Below are positions 27,878 through 36,841 of a DNA stretch of 64,000 nucleotides, piece by piece. The stretch covers positions 281,771 through 345,770 of the forward strand of contig NZ_JAENGP010000001.1 in NCBI RefSeq assembly GCF_016595155.1. Direction: 5' to 3'. Within the stretch, counting starts at the first letter, position 1; the number at the start of each line of letters is the position of its first letter. The notes beneath the pieces are model-generated. The model ran no database searches. It worked only from the letters and a program-made list of their open reading frames with translations, and was not told where the DNA came from. Origin of the DNA: Advenella mandrilli. Lineage in GTDB: Bacteria > Pseudomonadota > Gammaproteobacteria > Burkholderiales > Burkholderiaceae_B. Position numbers and translations under genes: made by a program.

Positions 27878-29122
27878 ATGAGTACGCTTATTTCCATTTC
27901 TCCGCCAAGCAAAAAGCAAAAACCCGAAACCCGGATGACGGCCTTTCTGTCATTGGGGTTTCGGCCGTTATATATTGCCGGTGCAGCCTGGGCGCTAATT
28001 TCTATTCTGCTGTGGGTTTACATGCCACACTTCCTGACAGGGGCTTTAAATGGGGTATGGTGGCATGCCCATGAAATGCTGTGGGCGTTTGTTGGCACGA
28101 TTGCCGTTGCCTTTCTGCTTACGGCCAGTGCAACCTGGACGGGTTCCAATCCGATCAAGGGCGTGCCACTGGCCATCTTAAGCCTTACCTGGCTAATGGC
28201 CCGGATTGCCTTTCTGATCCCGGGCGACAGCATGTTTTTGACGGGCGTGCTGTATGAGTTTTCTTTTTATCTGGTGTCGGCCATTTGCCTGTTCAGGGTT
28301 ATCCTGAAAGCCAAAAGCAAACGCAATTATGCTTTGCCATGGGCAGTGCTGGGCCTGGGCATTATGGATCTGGTGTTCCTGCTTACCTATTATCAGGGCA
28401 AGTTTGATCTCTTACTGTCCTTTTTTGAAATTGGCATTTTGTTTATGGTGCTGATTGCACTGTTAATTGCCCGCCGAGTAGTGCCATTTTTTGCTACCCG
28501 TAAAATCCAGGGTTTACAAATTCCCATGCATACCCGTTCCGGTTTGTACCAGTTAATTGCCTGCGGTCTTGCCATCTTCTTTGGTCTGGTCTCCCTGCCT
28601 GAAGTAATGGCGCTGTTTATCGGGATTGCCGGTGTGATTGCTATTGTCCAGGTTATCCAATGGAAGCCTGCCAAAGTTCTGGGCGAGCCCCTGCTTTGGG
28701 TGTTATACCTGGCTTATTTTTTTCTGGGCCTGGGACTGGTATTGGGCGCACTTTATTTTGCCGGTATCCGTCCTTCCATCATGGTCCGTCCGGCCACGTA
28801 TATTCACGTCATTGGCATGGGCGGGTTCTCTCTTATGATTATTGGAATGCTTACCCGTACTGCCTTGGGGCATACCGGTCATCCATTAAAGGCCAGCCGT
28901 TTAATGGTAGGCAGTTATGTGCTGGTGCTGGTGGCTACCGTCAGCCGTCTGGCGGCCTTGTACCCATCTGTTTATACCCAGTCCCTGCTGCATTTGTCAG
29001 GTCTTGCCTGGATACTGGCATTTGCTTTTTATCTTTGGCAGTTTGTACCCATTCTTACGCGGCCTCGTGCTGATCAGGCTTTTGATAAGGGTGGCCTGAT
29101 CAAACCCATGGAGAAAAAATGA
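27878..29122 (+). CDS. nnrS: NnrS family membrane heme-copper protein
   Basis: NnrS is an inner-membrane protein of the nitric oxide stress response; the family binds heme and copper and lowers NO damage to metabolism. The 414-residue protein has about 12 membrane segments after a short polar N-terminus. It carries LGFRPLYIAGAAWALISILLW, the conserved His-rich VWWHAHEMLWAFVGTI, and later HVIGMGGFSLMIIGMLTRTALGHTGHP, with His residues suited for heme/metal binding. It is preceded by an NsrR operator and overlaps nsrR by four bases. Confidence 0.93.
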   Translation: MSTLISISPPSKKQKPETRMTAFLSLGFRPLYIAGAAWALISILLWVYMPHFLTGALNGVWWHAHEMLWAFVGTIAVAFLLTASATWTGSNPIKGVPLAILSLTWLMARIAFLIPGDSMFLTGVLYEFSFYLVSAICLFRVILKAKSKRNYALPWAVLGLGIMDLVFLLTYYQGKFDLLLSFFEIGILFMVLIALLIARRVVPFFATRKIQGLQIPMHTRSGLYQLIACGLAIFFGLVSLPEVMALFIGIAGVIAIVQVIQWKPAKVLGEPLLWVLYLAYFFLGLGLVLGALYFAGIRPSIMVRPATYIHVIGMGGFSLMIIGMLTRTALGHTGHPLKASRLMVGSYVLVLVATVSRLAALYPSVYTQSLLHLSGLAWILAFAFYLWQFVPILTRPRADQAFDKGGLIKPMEKK

Positions 29123-29568
29123 GGCTGACGGTTAGAACAGACTATGCTTTCAGGATGCTTTTGTATTTAGCGGTGCATCCTGAGCGGCTTTGTACCATCA
29201 AGGAAATTGCCAAGGCCTATCATATTTCAGAGCCGCATTTAATGAAAATCACCCATCAGCTTGGCCAGTTGGCATGGATTGAGACGGTCAGGGGGAAAGG
29301 CGGCGGCATGAAACTGGCCAAGAAGCCGGAAGAAATCTGCCTGGCTGAAGTGATTAAAACGGTTGAGCCCGATTTTCATCTGGTGGAGTGTTTTAGCACT
29401 GAAAATACCTGTAATATTGGTGCCTACTGTGGCTTAACCGGTATTATGCAAGAAGCGCTGGAGGCATTTATGGCTTGTTTTGCCAAATATTCCCTGGCTG
29501 ATATCCTCAAGTCCGGCGGATTGCCATCTGACGAGTCGCTGGAAAAAATCGTCAATTTCATGAAATAA
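29119..29568 (+). CDS. nsrR: Rrf2-family nitric-oxide-sensing repressor NsrR
   Basis: NsrR is an Rrf2-family iron-sulfur repressor that releases DNA when NO attacks its cluster. The 149-residue protein begins MRLTVRTDYAFRMLLYLAVH with the winged helix (TIKEIAKAYHISEPHLMKIT, then the wing RGKGGGMKL). Three Cys at 91, 98 and 104 match the cluster ligands of known NsrR proteins. Its ATG overlaps the nnrS stop by four bases, and the operator upstream of nnrS places both genes under its own control. Its 3' end overlaps the convergent hpnE by 11 bases. Confidence 0.92.
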   Translation: MRLTVRTDYAFRMLLYLAVHPERLCTIKEIAKAYHISEPHLMKITHQLGQLAWIETVRGKGGGMKLAKKPEEICLAEVIKTVEPDFHLVECFSTENTCNIGAYCGLTGIMQEALEAFMACFAKYSLADILKSGGLPSDESLEKIVNFMK

Positions 29569-30907
29569 GGTGTTTTGTCAAAAGCCGGGCGGCAAGTTGT
29601 CCACTTTTGACAGCGCCTTCAAGCACCCCGGGAAAGCCTGTGTCGGTCCAGTCACCGGCCAGGTATAAACCTGGCCAGGCAGTGTTGTTTGGCAAGCGCT
29701 GCAGGCCTGGTTCAGCACTGAAAGTTGCCCTTTTTTCGGTAATAATGTCCCACGCGGTTACGGCTGGCAGGGGGATTTTTTCTGGTGCCTGTCTTTCAAG
29801 CTGTTCAATCACTCGCTGAATGATTTCCTGTTTGTCTTTGGCCAGCCACTCATTGGCCAGGCTGATCACAATGGTGATTTCGGGTCGATAGCTGTGCGCA
29901 TCGTTCATGAATCGGGAGCGCATGAACAGCCATTGCCCCGGGTCTTGTTGCGGATTTTCGGTTTTAAGCAAATACAGCGGCAAGGGCAAGTGCCAGTTTT
30001 TTTCCAGTTCAAGGGTAATCGTCATGATTGGATTGAAGTTGAACTGTTGCAGTGCCTTCATGAGGCCTGGCTGGTTTTCACTACCGGGCAAGGAGGCCAT
30101 GATTCTGGCGCATTGTCTGGCAGGCGTGGCTAGAATAACGGCATCAACATCAAGACCATTTATTTGGTAACCCGCAGACGTCATTTGTATGGACTGTATG
30201 CTTTTGCCGTAAGTAATTGCAATGTCATGACTTAATTTTTCTGCCCATAAGGTGCTTAGATCAACCCGTGGAATGAGGAAATCGGATGCCTGTTTGCCGG
30301 CATCGGTACTTTGCTGTAACACAATGGCAAACAGTTGCATGCTGGCTTTGTTGGTGCCTGTATTCAGGGTGGCGATGCAAAGTGGCTCCCAAAAAAACTG
30401 GCAAAGAAACGGTGTCTGGTTTTGTTGTTTTAGCCAATGGGCAACAGTTTGTGCCTGGGGTATCTGCCATTTTTGCTTTTTCAGGCTTGCCAGTGCACGT
30501 ATTAATTTGTATTTGTTTGAAAAGGTCAGGCCTTTTGCCCGTAACAGGGCATACAGGAAATTCAAGGGTGCCGGTAAGGTTGACTGGATGCTTAGCCTGA
30601 AATCCTGGTTCAGGCTTGAGATATCAAGGGCTTGTCTTAGAAAATGTTTTTTTTCATTTAGGCCCAGTTCTTGCATAAGCCGCAGGGTATCTACATAAGC
30701 ACCAATAAGCAGGTGTTGGCCATTATCAATTGTTCTGCCCAGTTTACGGGAGTGCACTTTACGCGCGCGTCCACCCAGGGTGTGCGATTGTTCAAATACA
30801 TGGACCTTGAAATTTTTTTGCTGCAGGGTGTGGGCGGCAGCCAGGCCAGCCCACCCTGCACCAATAATGGCGACGCGTTTTTGATCAGGGGTATCAGGGG
30901 GTGGCAT
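29558..30907 (-). CDS. hpnE: Hydroxysqualene dehydroxylase HpnE
   Basis: HpnE is the FAD enzyme that reduces hydroxysqualene to squalene, the last step of the HpnCDE route. The 449-residue protein has the dinucleotide motif VAIIGAGWAGLAAAHTL near residue 12, the amine-oxidase-like HTLGGRARKVHSRKLGRTID, and the C-terminal FAD motif LYLAGDWTDTGFPGVLEGAV. It overlaps hpnD by 14 bases, so the two are co-translated, and overlaps the convergent nsrR end by 11 bases. Confidence 0.92.
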   Translation of the reverse strand: MPPPDTPDQKRVAIIGAGWAGLAAAHTLQQKNFKVHVFEQSHTLGGRARKVHSRKLGRTIDNGQHLLIGAYVDTLRLMQELGLNEKKHFLRQALDISSLNQDFRLSIQSTLPAPLNFLYALLRAKGLTFSNKYKLIRALASLKKQKWQIPQAQTVAHWLKQQNQTPFLCQFFWEPLCIATLNTGTNKASMQLFAIVLQQSTDAGKQASDFLIPRVDLSTLWAEKLSHDIAITYGKSIQSIQMTSAGYQINGLDVDAVILATPARQCARIMASLPGSENQPGLMKALQQFNFNPIMTITLELEKNWHLPLPLYLLKTENPQQDPGQWLFMRSRFMNDAHSYRPEITIVISLANEWLAKDKQEIIQRVIEQLERQAPEKIPLPAVTAWDIITEKRATFSAEPGLQRLPNNTAWPGLYLAGDWTDTGFPGVLEGAVKSGQLAARLLTKHLIS

Positions 30908-31766
30908 TACGAATGGTACGGGTAAATTTCCTGCCGCCGTTTATCCAGACTTTCCAGGCAATAAAAAATTTTCGGATCGGGGTCAGGCTGATGCGTTGAT
31001 CCAGGATATTCCATTTTTCATGCTCAATTTCCTGTAACAGGGCATGGTAAATGGCTGCCATCATAATGCCAGGCCGTTGTGAACGACGGTCTTCTTCTGG
31101 CAACAGGGTAAAGGCTTCTTGATAAAGCTGGCGAGCGCGATTGGTTTGAAAGGCCATCAGCTTTTTGAAATTGTCGTTGTAATGGCTGTTCAGGATATCG
31201 GCCGCTTTAACGTCAAAGGTTTGCAGGTCTTCAATGGGAAGATAAATGCGTCCACGGCGGGCATCATCACCAATATCACGGATAATATTGGTCATTTGCA
31301 AGGCCAGTCCCAGTTTTTCTGCATACTGCAGGGTTTGGGGGTTGTGAAAGCCAAAAACCCGGGCCGACAACAGGCCCACGGCACTGGCAACATGCCAGCA
31401 ATATTTTTTCAGACCTGCCCAGTCCAGGTAACGGCTTTGGTCAAGGTCCATTTCCATGCCATCAATAATAGCCAGGAAGTGTTCCTGTGCCAGTTTGAAA
31501 GGTTCAATATGGGGTGCCAGCGCCTTGGTAACGGGATGTTCGGGTTTTTGTTGGTAAAGATTGCCAATTTCATTGCGCCACCAGCCCAGCTTGACGCGGG
31601 CCAATGAAGGATCGGAGCATTCATCGACAACATCATCAACTTCACGGCAAAAAGCATAGATGGCCGTAATAGCACGTCTGGGGTCAGGTTGCAGATACAG
31701 GAAAGAGTAATAAAAACTGGATCCGCTTTTGTTGGTTTTATCCTGGCAGTATTCGTCTGGTGTCAT
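30894..31766 (-). CDS. hpnD: Presqualene diphosphate synthase HpnD
   Basis: HpnD joins two farnesyl diphosphates to presqualene diphosphate. The 290-residue protein of the squalene/phytoene synthase family has SFYYSFLYLQPDPRRAITAI, the first Asp motif DDVVDE, and the second Asp motif in NIIRDIGDDARRGRIYLP. Gene order hpnC-hpnD-hpnE and close spacing (four bases from hpnC, overlap with hpnE) support the assignment over phytoene synthase. Substrate would come from IspA. Confidence 0.92.
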   Translation of the reverse strand: MTPDEYCQDKTNKSGSSFYYSFLYLQPDPRRAITAIYAFCREVDDVVDECSDPSLARVKLGWWRNEIGNLYQQKPEHPVTKALAPHIEPFKLAQEHFLAIIDGMEMDLDQSRYLDWAGLKKYCWHVASAVGLLSARVFGFHNPQTLQYAEKLGLALQMTNIIRDIGDDARRGRIYLPIEDLQTFDVKAADILNSHYNDNFKKLMAFQTNRARQLYQEAFTLLPEEDRRSQRPGIMMAAIYHALLQEIEHEKWNILDQRISLTPIRKFFIAWKVWINGGRKFTRTIRNATP

Positions 31767-31770
31767 GATG

Positions 31771-32607
31771 TTAAGAATGAGTTAAAGCACGCCATGAAAT
31801 AATGGCCCAATCAGGTTTGTGTAATACCGGGCGCTGGTTGAAAACATCATAGTGGACATTTTCAATTTTTTCCAGAATGCGCAATCCACCCTGAATTATC
31901 ATGCGCATTTCCCAGGCCAGGCGTCCACGCAGGTTTTTGGTCAGGGGTGCGCCGGCAAGCATCATTGTACGGGTAAATTCGATTTGTTCCTGCATTAATC
32001 CGATCCACTCAGGGGTTATCTTTTGAGTGGACTGGTTTTGTACATTGATATGATGCTGTTGCAGGCTGTCCTGAGGCAGATAAACCCGGTTTTTTTTCAG
32101 GTCAAGGGCCACATCCTGCCAGAAATTGATCAGTTGCAGGGCCGTACAGATGTGATTGGATAAGACAATGTTTTCTTCAGTGGCTGCCTGGTAAATATGC
32201 AGCATTAACCGTCCCACCGGGTTGGCTGAAAAGCGACAATATTCAAGCAGCGCCTTACGATTTGGAAAGGGCGCGAAATGGACATCCGACTCAAAGGCAG
32301 TTAGCAAATCCTGGAAGGCGCAGAGTGGCAAATGATATTGCTGGATAATTTTTCCCAGGGGGATAAACACGCTATTTAATGCCTGGGAGCCAAAATCGCC
32401 GGGGTTCGTGGGCTGTTGTTGTATTTTTCCTAACGCAGTCCTGTAAGCTTGAAGTTTTTCCAGTCGCAGGGCGGGGTGTAAATCACCTTCATCGGCAATA
32501 TCATCGGCGCTGCGGGCAAAAGCGTAAACCGCATGAATGGCGGGTCTTAACGCGGCCGGGATAAGGATAGAGGCAACCGGAAAATTCTCATAATGTTCAA
32601 CAGACAT
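31771..32607 (-). CDS. hpnC: Hydroxysqualene synthase HpnC
   Basis: HpnC converts presqualene diphosphate to hydroxysqualene. The 278-residue squalene/phytoene synthase-family protein starts MSVEHYENFPVASILIPAAL, has the first Asp-rich motif SADDIADEGD and the second in NFWQDVALDLKKNRVYLP. It is the first gene of hpnC-hpnD-hpnE on the minus strand, divergent from alr. No squalene-hopene cyclase lies in the window, so the fate of squalene is unknown here. Confidence 0.92.
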   Translation of the reverse strand: MSVEHYENFPVASILIPAALRPAIHAVYAFARSADDIADEGDLHPALRLEKLQAYRTALGKIQQQPTNPGDFGSQALNSVFIPLGKIIQQYHLPLCAFQDLLTAFESDVHFAPFPNRKALLEYCRFSANPVGRLMLHIYQAATEENIVLSNHICTALQLINFWQDVALDLKKNRVYLPQDSLQQHHINVQNQSTQKITPEWIGLMQEQIEFTRTMMLAGAPLTKNLRGRLAWEMRMIIQGGLRILEKIENVHYDVFNQRPVLHKPDWAIISWRALTHS

Positions 32608-32706
32608 GCAGGGACTCGTAAAATAATTGCATTGGGATGATTATAAGCCGCAGGAGTGATTATAATTTAAGGCTGGTTGCTGTATTTTTAAACTGGAGTA
32701 ACGTAA
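32608..32706. promoter_or_regulatory. Divergent promoter region hpnC / alr
   Basis: A perfect -10 hexamer TATAAT occurs at 32661-32666 on the plus strand, about 40 bases before alr, without a clear -35 at the right distance. The alr Shine-Dalgarno GGAG is at 32694-32697. No operator dyad is seen. Confidence 0.4.
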
Positions 32707-33855
32707 ATGCCTCGCCCAATCCGTGCAACAATATCTTTGCCGGCACTTTCATATAATTTACAGGTGGTGCGCAACCATCTTGAGTTAGCCCACCAGCGTT
32801 GTCAGGACAAAACGGGAAACCCGCTAAGGCTGCCCTTTATTTGGGCGGTTATCAAGGCAAATGCATATGGGCACGGGCTTGAAAACGGCATCCGGGGGTT
32901 TGCCCAGGCAGACGGACTGGCACTCATTGACCTGAACGATGCGATTCGTTGCCGGGAACAGGGCTGGGATAAAAAAATATTGATGCTTGAAGGTTTTTTT
33001 GAACAAGCCGATTTGCCCTATTTGCAGGAAAACAATATCACGACCAGTGTCCACCATATCGAACAAATCAAAATGCTTGAAAAGATGCCAGCTGGCAAGC
33101 CGCTGGATGTTTTTCTCAAGCTCAATACGGGCATGAATCGTTTGGGGTTTCGCCCCGCCGATTGCGCTGCGCGGTTTCAGGATTTACGGGCCCTGCAAAA
33201 GCAGGGAAGGGTAGGTAACATTGGTTTCATGTCGCACTTTTCAAGTGCCGATGGCCAGCCAGGTGGCGTCGATGAACCGGTGCGCCTCATGAATCAGGCT
33301 ACCCACGGCTTGCCCGGAGCACTTAGTTTGTGTAATTCAGCCGCCACCTTGCGGTATCCGTCACTGGCTTTCAATGAGCGTGACAATTGGGTAAGGCCGG
33401 GGGTTTGCCTGTATGGGGCCTCGCCTTTCGATACGGCCACCGAAACAGCGGCTGCATTTGGCTTGCAATCAGCCATGTCCTTAAGGGCAAAACTGCTTTC
33501 GGTGCAGCACATAGAAAAGGGAGAGTCGGTTGGGTATGGCGCCACCTTTACGGCAGCTCATCATACCCGTGTGGGGGTGGTGGCCTGCGGCTATGCCGAC
33601 GGTTATCCGCGGCATGCCCCAACCGGAACACCCGTTATGGTCAATGGTGTGCGCACAAAAATTATTGGCCGTGTATCCATGGATATGCTAACGGTAGACC
33701 TTGATCCCGTTCCCCGGGCACAAGAGGGTGACTGGGTAAACTTATGGGGACAAAATGGCCCGCACATCGATGAGGTGGCCAGCCATGCTGGCACCATTTC
33801 CTATGAACTCATGTGTGCACTGGCAAAACGGGTGCCTGTTGATATTGAAGAATAG
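32707..33855 (+). CDS. alr: Alanine racemase
   Basis: Alr interconverts L- and D-alanine with PLP, supplying D-alanine for peptidoglycan. The 382-residue protein has the PLP lysine in WAVIKANAYGHGLENG (Lys50), the Met-Asn-Arg segment KLNTGMNRLGFRP, and the second-base tyrosine in ESVGYGATF. GRVSMDMLTVDL near the C-terminus is also typical. It is about 20 residues longer than E. coli Alr because of an insertion near residues 30-45. The start ATG is 32707 with GGAG nine bases before. Whether it is the biosynthetic (alr) or catabolic (dadX) form cannot be told; no dadA is adjacent. Confidence 0.96.
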   Translation: MPRPIRATISLPALSYNLQVVRNHLELAHQRCQDKTGNPLRLPFIWAVIKANAYGHGLENGIRGFAQADGLALIDLNDAIRCREQGWDKKILMLEGFFEQADLPYLQENNITTSVHHIEQIKMLEKMPAGKPLDVFLKLNTGMNRLGFRPADCAARFQDLRALQKQGRVGNIGFMSHFSSADGQPGGVDEPVRLMNQATHGLPGALSLCNSAATLRYPSLAFNERDNWVRPGVCLYGASPFDTATETAAAFGLQSAMSLRAKLLSVQHIEKGESVGYGATFTAAHHTRVGVVACGYADGYPRHAPTGTPVMVNGVRTKIIGRVSMDMLTVDLDPVPRAQEGDWVNLWGQNGPHIDEVASHAGTISYELMCALAKRVPVDIEE

Positions 33856-33909
33856 GCTTGCCATGAATCTATGTAAAATAGACCGGAATGTAAATATAAG
33901 GAAAACCGG

Positions 33910-34617
33910 ATGAAGAATAAATGTGTCCTGGTAACTGGGGCAACCAAAGGGATCGGCTGGGCCATTTCAAGACGCCTGAGCGATGCGGGTGCCCATGTTA
34001 TTGGTTTGGCCCGTCATGTGGATGAAATAGATTTCCCGGGTTTTTTGTATCAATGTGATTTGAATGACGCCGGCCAGACCGAAGACGTCTTGCGCATGAT
34101 CCGTGAAAAATATCCGGTTGATGCCATTGTCAATAACGTGGGTGTTGTGTTGCCTGAAGCCTTGGGTGAGATCTCATTGGCTTCGTTTTACCAGGTTTAC
34201 GACCTTAATGTTCGCTCGGCGGTTCAGGTGGTTCAGGCTTTCTCCGATGCCATGAAGCAACGTCAGGAAGGGCGGATTATTAATATTGCCAGTATTGCCA
34301 GCCATGGCTCAGCGGGCAAAACCAGTTATGCGGCGGCTAAATCGGCCCTGGTGGCCTGTACCAAAACCTGGGCGTTGGAATTGGCCGACTATGGCATTAC
34401 GGTGAATGCCATTTCACCCGGTCCGGTAGAAACACAGCTTTTACGTGAAAACTATCCGGTGGGCAGTGAAAAAGAAAAGGAACTGCTGGCCGATATCCCC
34501 CTTAAGCGCTTGGCGCGTCCTGAAGAAATTGCGGCGGCGGTTCAATTTCTGCTGTCCCACGATGCCGCTTTTATTACCGGGCAGGTGCTGCAAATTGACG
34601 GTGGAAAAAGCCTGTAG
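33910..34617 (+). CDS. Short-chain dehydrogenase/reductase, FabG-like
   Basis: The 235-residue protein is a classical SDR. The cofactor motif TGATKGIG is near residues 9-16, followed by NNVG (in place of NNAG), catalytic Ser in NIASIASHGSAGKTS and the YAAAK active-site pair. The C-terminal GQVLQIDGGKSL is common to FabG-like enzymes. The acidic/basic pattern after beta-2 (GLARHVDEIDF) suggests NADP but is not decisive. It is slightly short for FabG (about 244). The substrate is unknown. It sits between alr and radA on the same strand with gaps of 54 and 67 bases. Confidence 0.85.
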   Translation: MKNKCVLVTGATKGIGWAISRRLSDAGAHVIGLARHVDEIDFPGFLYQCDLNDAGQTEDVLRMIREKYPVDAIVNNVGVVLPEALGEISLASFYQVYDLNVRSAVQVVQAFSDAMKQRQEGRIINIASIASHGSAGKTSYAAAKSALVACTKTWALELADYGITVNAISPGPVETQLLRENYPVGSEKEKELLADIPLKRLARPEEIAAAVQFLLSHDAAFITGQVLQIDGGKSL

Positions 34618-34684
34618 TGGTAAAGGCCAGTCCGTTTCAAATAAACCGTAATATAACTAAACCAGAAAGGAAAAGACCAAGGTA

Positions 34685-36046
34685 ATGGCAAAAGCAAAAA
34701 CAGTGTATGTCTGCCAGGAGTGTGGTGGAATCAGTAATAAATGGCAGGGCAAGTGTACACATTGTGACGCCTGGAATACCTTGCAGGAAACCATTGAACA
34801 ACCCGCTGCGGTGGCGGGTATAAACCGTTTTTCTCATCTGGCCTCATCGGCACCGGTACGGATACTGGCTGACATCGAAGTACGCGAAACGCCCCGACAA
34901 CCTACCGGCCTGGCGGAATTTGACCGGGTGCTGGGTGGTGGTCTGGTGCCGGGGTCGGTGGTCCTTATTGGCGGAGACCCGGGGATTGGTAAGTCTACCC
35001 TGTTGTTACAGGCGCTGGCAATGCTTTCACAGGCAGTGCCTGTGCTGTACGTAACCGGTGAAGAGTCTGCAGAACAGGTGGCGTTAAGGGCGCAACGATT
35101 GGATCTTGATGCCAGCAATGTCAAGTTGCTGGCTGAAATCCAGCTGGAAACCATTCAACGGGCCTTGCAGGAAGAAAAACCGCAGGTGGCCGTGATTGAT
35201 TCCATTCAAACTTTGTTTTCGGGTGCGCTAAGTGCCGCTCCGGGTTCGGTGTCGCAGGTGCGTGAGTGTGCCGCACAGCTTACCCGTCTGGCCAAGCAAA
35301 CCGGCGTTTCTATTGTCATGATCGGGCATGTGACCAAAGACGGTACGTTGGCAGGCCCCCGGGTACTTGAACATATTGTTGATACGGTGTTGTATTTTGA
35401 GGGTGAGCATCATTCTTCCTATCGCCTGATCCGGGCTTTTAAAAACCGGTTTGGTGCCGTCAACGAGCTGGGGGTGTTCGCCATGACTGATAAAGGGCTT
35501 AAGGGGGTTAATAATCCTTCGGCCCTGTTCCTTTCCCAACATGCTGCCAATGTGCCCGGCACATGCGTGATGGCTACCCAGGAAGGAAGTCGCCCTTTGC
35601 TGGTGGAAATTCAGGCGCTGGTGGATACCGCTCATGTGCCCAACCCGCGTCGTTTGTCACTGGGACTTGATGGCGGCAGGCTGGCCATGCTGTTGGCAGT
35701 GCTTAACCGGCATGCCCAGGTGGCCACCTTTGACCAGGATGTTTTTGTTAATGCGGTAGGGGGGGTGCGCATTACCGAAACCGCCTCTGATCTGGCCGTA
35801 TTGCTGGCAATTATTTCTTCTTTAAGAAACAAGCCTTTGCCACAAGGTTTGCTGGTTTTTGGTGAGGTGGGGCTGGCTGGCGAAGTGCGTCCCGCCACCC
35901 GAGGCCAGGAAAGGCTCAAGGAAGCGGCTAAACTGGGCTTCAGTATTGCGCTAATACCCAAACATAATGCACCCAAGCAGGAAATAGAAGGGCTGGAAAT
36001 CTGGCCGGTTTCCCGTCTTGAAGAAGTCTTGCAGTTTATAAAATAA
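34685..36046 (+). CDS. radA: DNA repair protein RadA
   Basis: RadA (Sms) is a RecA-related branch-migration helicase acting on recombination intermediates. The 453-residue protein has an N-terminal zinc finger with Cys 10, 13, 24 and 27, Walker A GDPGIGKS at 97-104, the RadA-specific KNRFG motif at 253-257, and a C-terminal Lon-like domain (GGVRITETASDLAVLLAIIS). The TSUP permease gene follows 21 bases downstream and may be on the same transcript. Confidence 0.97.
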   Translation: MAKAKTVYVCQECGGISNKWQGKCTHCDAWNTLQETIEQPAAVAGINRFSHLASSAPVRILADIEVRETPRQPTGLAEFDRVLGGGLVPGSVVLIGGDPGIGKSTLLLQALAMLSQAVPVLYVTGEESAEQVALRAQRLDLDASNVKLLAEIQLETIQRALQEEKPQVAVIDSIQTLFSGALSAAPGSVSQVRECAAQLTRLAKQTGVSIVMIGHVTKDGTLAGPRVLEHIVDTVLYFEGEHHSSYRLIRAFKNRFGAVNELGVFAMTDKGLKGVNNPSALFLSQHAANVPGTCVMATQEGSRPLLVEIQALVDTAHVPNPRRLSLGLDGGRLAMLLAVLNRHAQVATFDQDVFVNAVGGVRITETASDLAVLLAIISSLRNKPLPQGLLVFGEVGLAGEVRPATRGQERLKEAAKLGFSIALIPKHNAPKQEIEGLEIWPVSRLEEVLQFIK

Positions 36047-36067
36047 AATCAGACAAAGGAGTCACGG

Positions 36068-36841
36068 GTGGATGGGTTGCTGAGTATTCCTTTGTATTTG
36101 CTGCTGGGAGCCAGTATTGGTTTTGTTGGGGCCATGGTGGGTATTGGAGGAGGGTTGATTGCCATTCCCATGCTGGTGCTCCTGTTTGACATGCCCCAGC
36201 AATTGGCCCAGGGAACGGCGCTGGTCATGATTGTCAGCAATGTGCTGTTATCGGTCAGAAGCTATAACCAAAGCGCCCGCATTGATTTCAAGAGCGTCGG
36301 GGTTGCCGTTGTGATTAATATGATTGCCACCAATCTGGCGGCAATCATGGCCCAGGATATTGATCCTGTCCTGTTGCGCCGTTTGTTTGCCCTTTTTCTT
36401 GCCCTGATTGCTTCGTTGTATTTGTGGCAGACCCTTCCCGGGAAAGTCAGGAAACAGTCGATTTCCCAACCTGGGACTGCTACAAAACTGAAACTGTCCA
36501 CCTCTGTCTGGCTGGGATTGGGTTCGGGTCTGATTGGCGGTATTTTTGGTGTGGGTGGTTCTTTAATTATCGTGCCGGTCATGACCCTGTATTATGGTTT
36601 CAGACAAACGACCGCCCAGGGCATGGCTCTGGCCATGATTGTGCCGGGCAGCTGTGTGGCGCTGGGCACTTATGCCTGGAGTGGCAATACCCACTGGATA
36701 ATAGGAGCAAGCATGGCGGTGGGTGGCATGTTTGTGGTCAGGCATGGGGTAAAGCTGGCGTACCGCTTGCCCGAAGTTCATCTGAAAAGAATTTTTTCAC
36801 TGGTTCTTTTTCTAACCGTGGCATTATTAATGGCCAAATAA
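36068..36841 (+). CDS. TSUP (TauE/SafE) family permease
   Basis: The 257-residue membrane protein has eight or so hydrophobic segments in two repeats, each with the family pattern GxxxGxGGGxxxxP: MVGIGGGLIAIPMLV and IFGVGGSLIIVPVMT. TSUP proteins export sulfite, sulfoacetate, taurine-derived or other anions; the substrate here is unknown. The start is GTG at 36068 with a strong AAAGGAG at 36056-36062. Its stop is immediately followed by the ATG of the next permease, so it heads a tightly coupled string of four genes. Confidence 0.88.
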   Translation: MDGLLSIPLYLLLGASIGFVGAMVGIGGGLIAIPMLVLLFDMPQQLAQGTALVMIVSNVLLSVRSYNQSARIDFKSVGVAVVINMIATNLAAIMAQDIDPVLLRRLFALFLALIASLYLWQTLPGKVRKQSISQPGTATKLKLSTSVWLGLGSGLIGGIFGVGGSLIIVPVMTLYYGFRQTTAQGMALAMIVPGSCVALGTYAWSGNTHWIIGASMAVGGMFVVRHGVKLAYRLPEVHLKRIFSLVLFLTVALLMAK

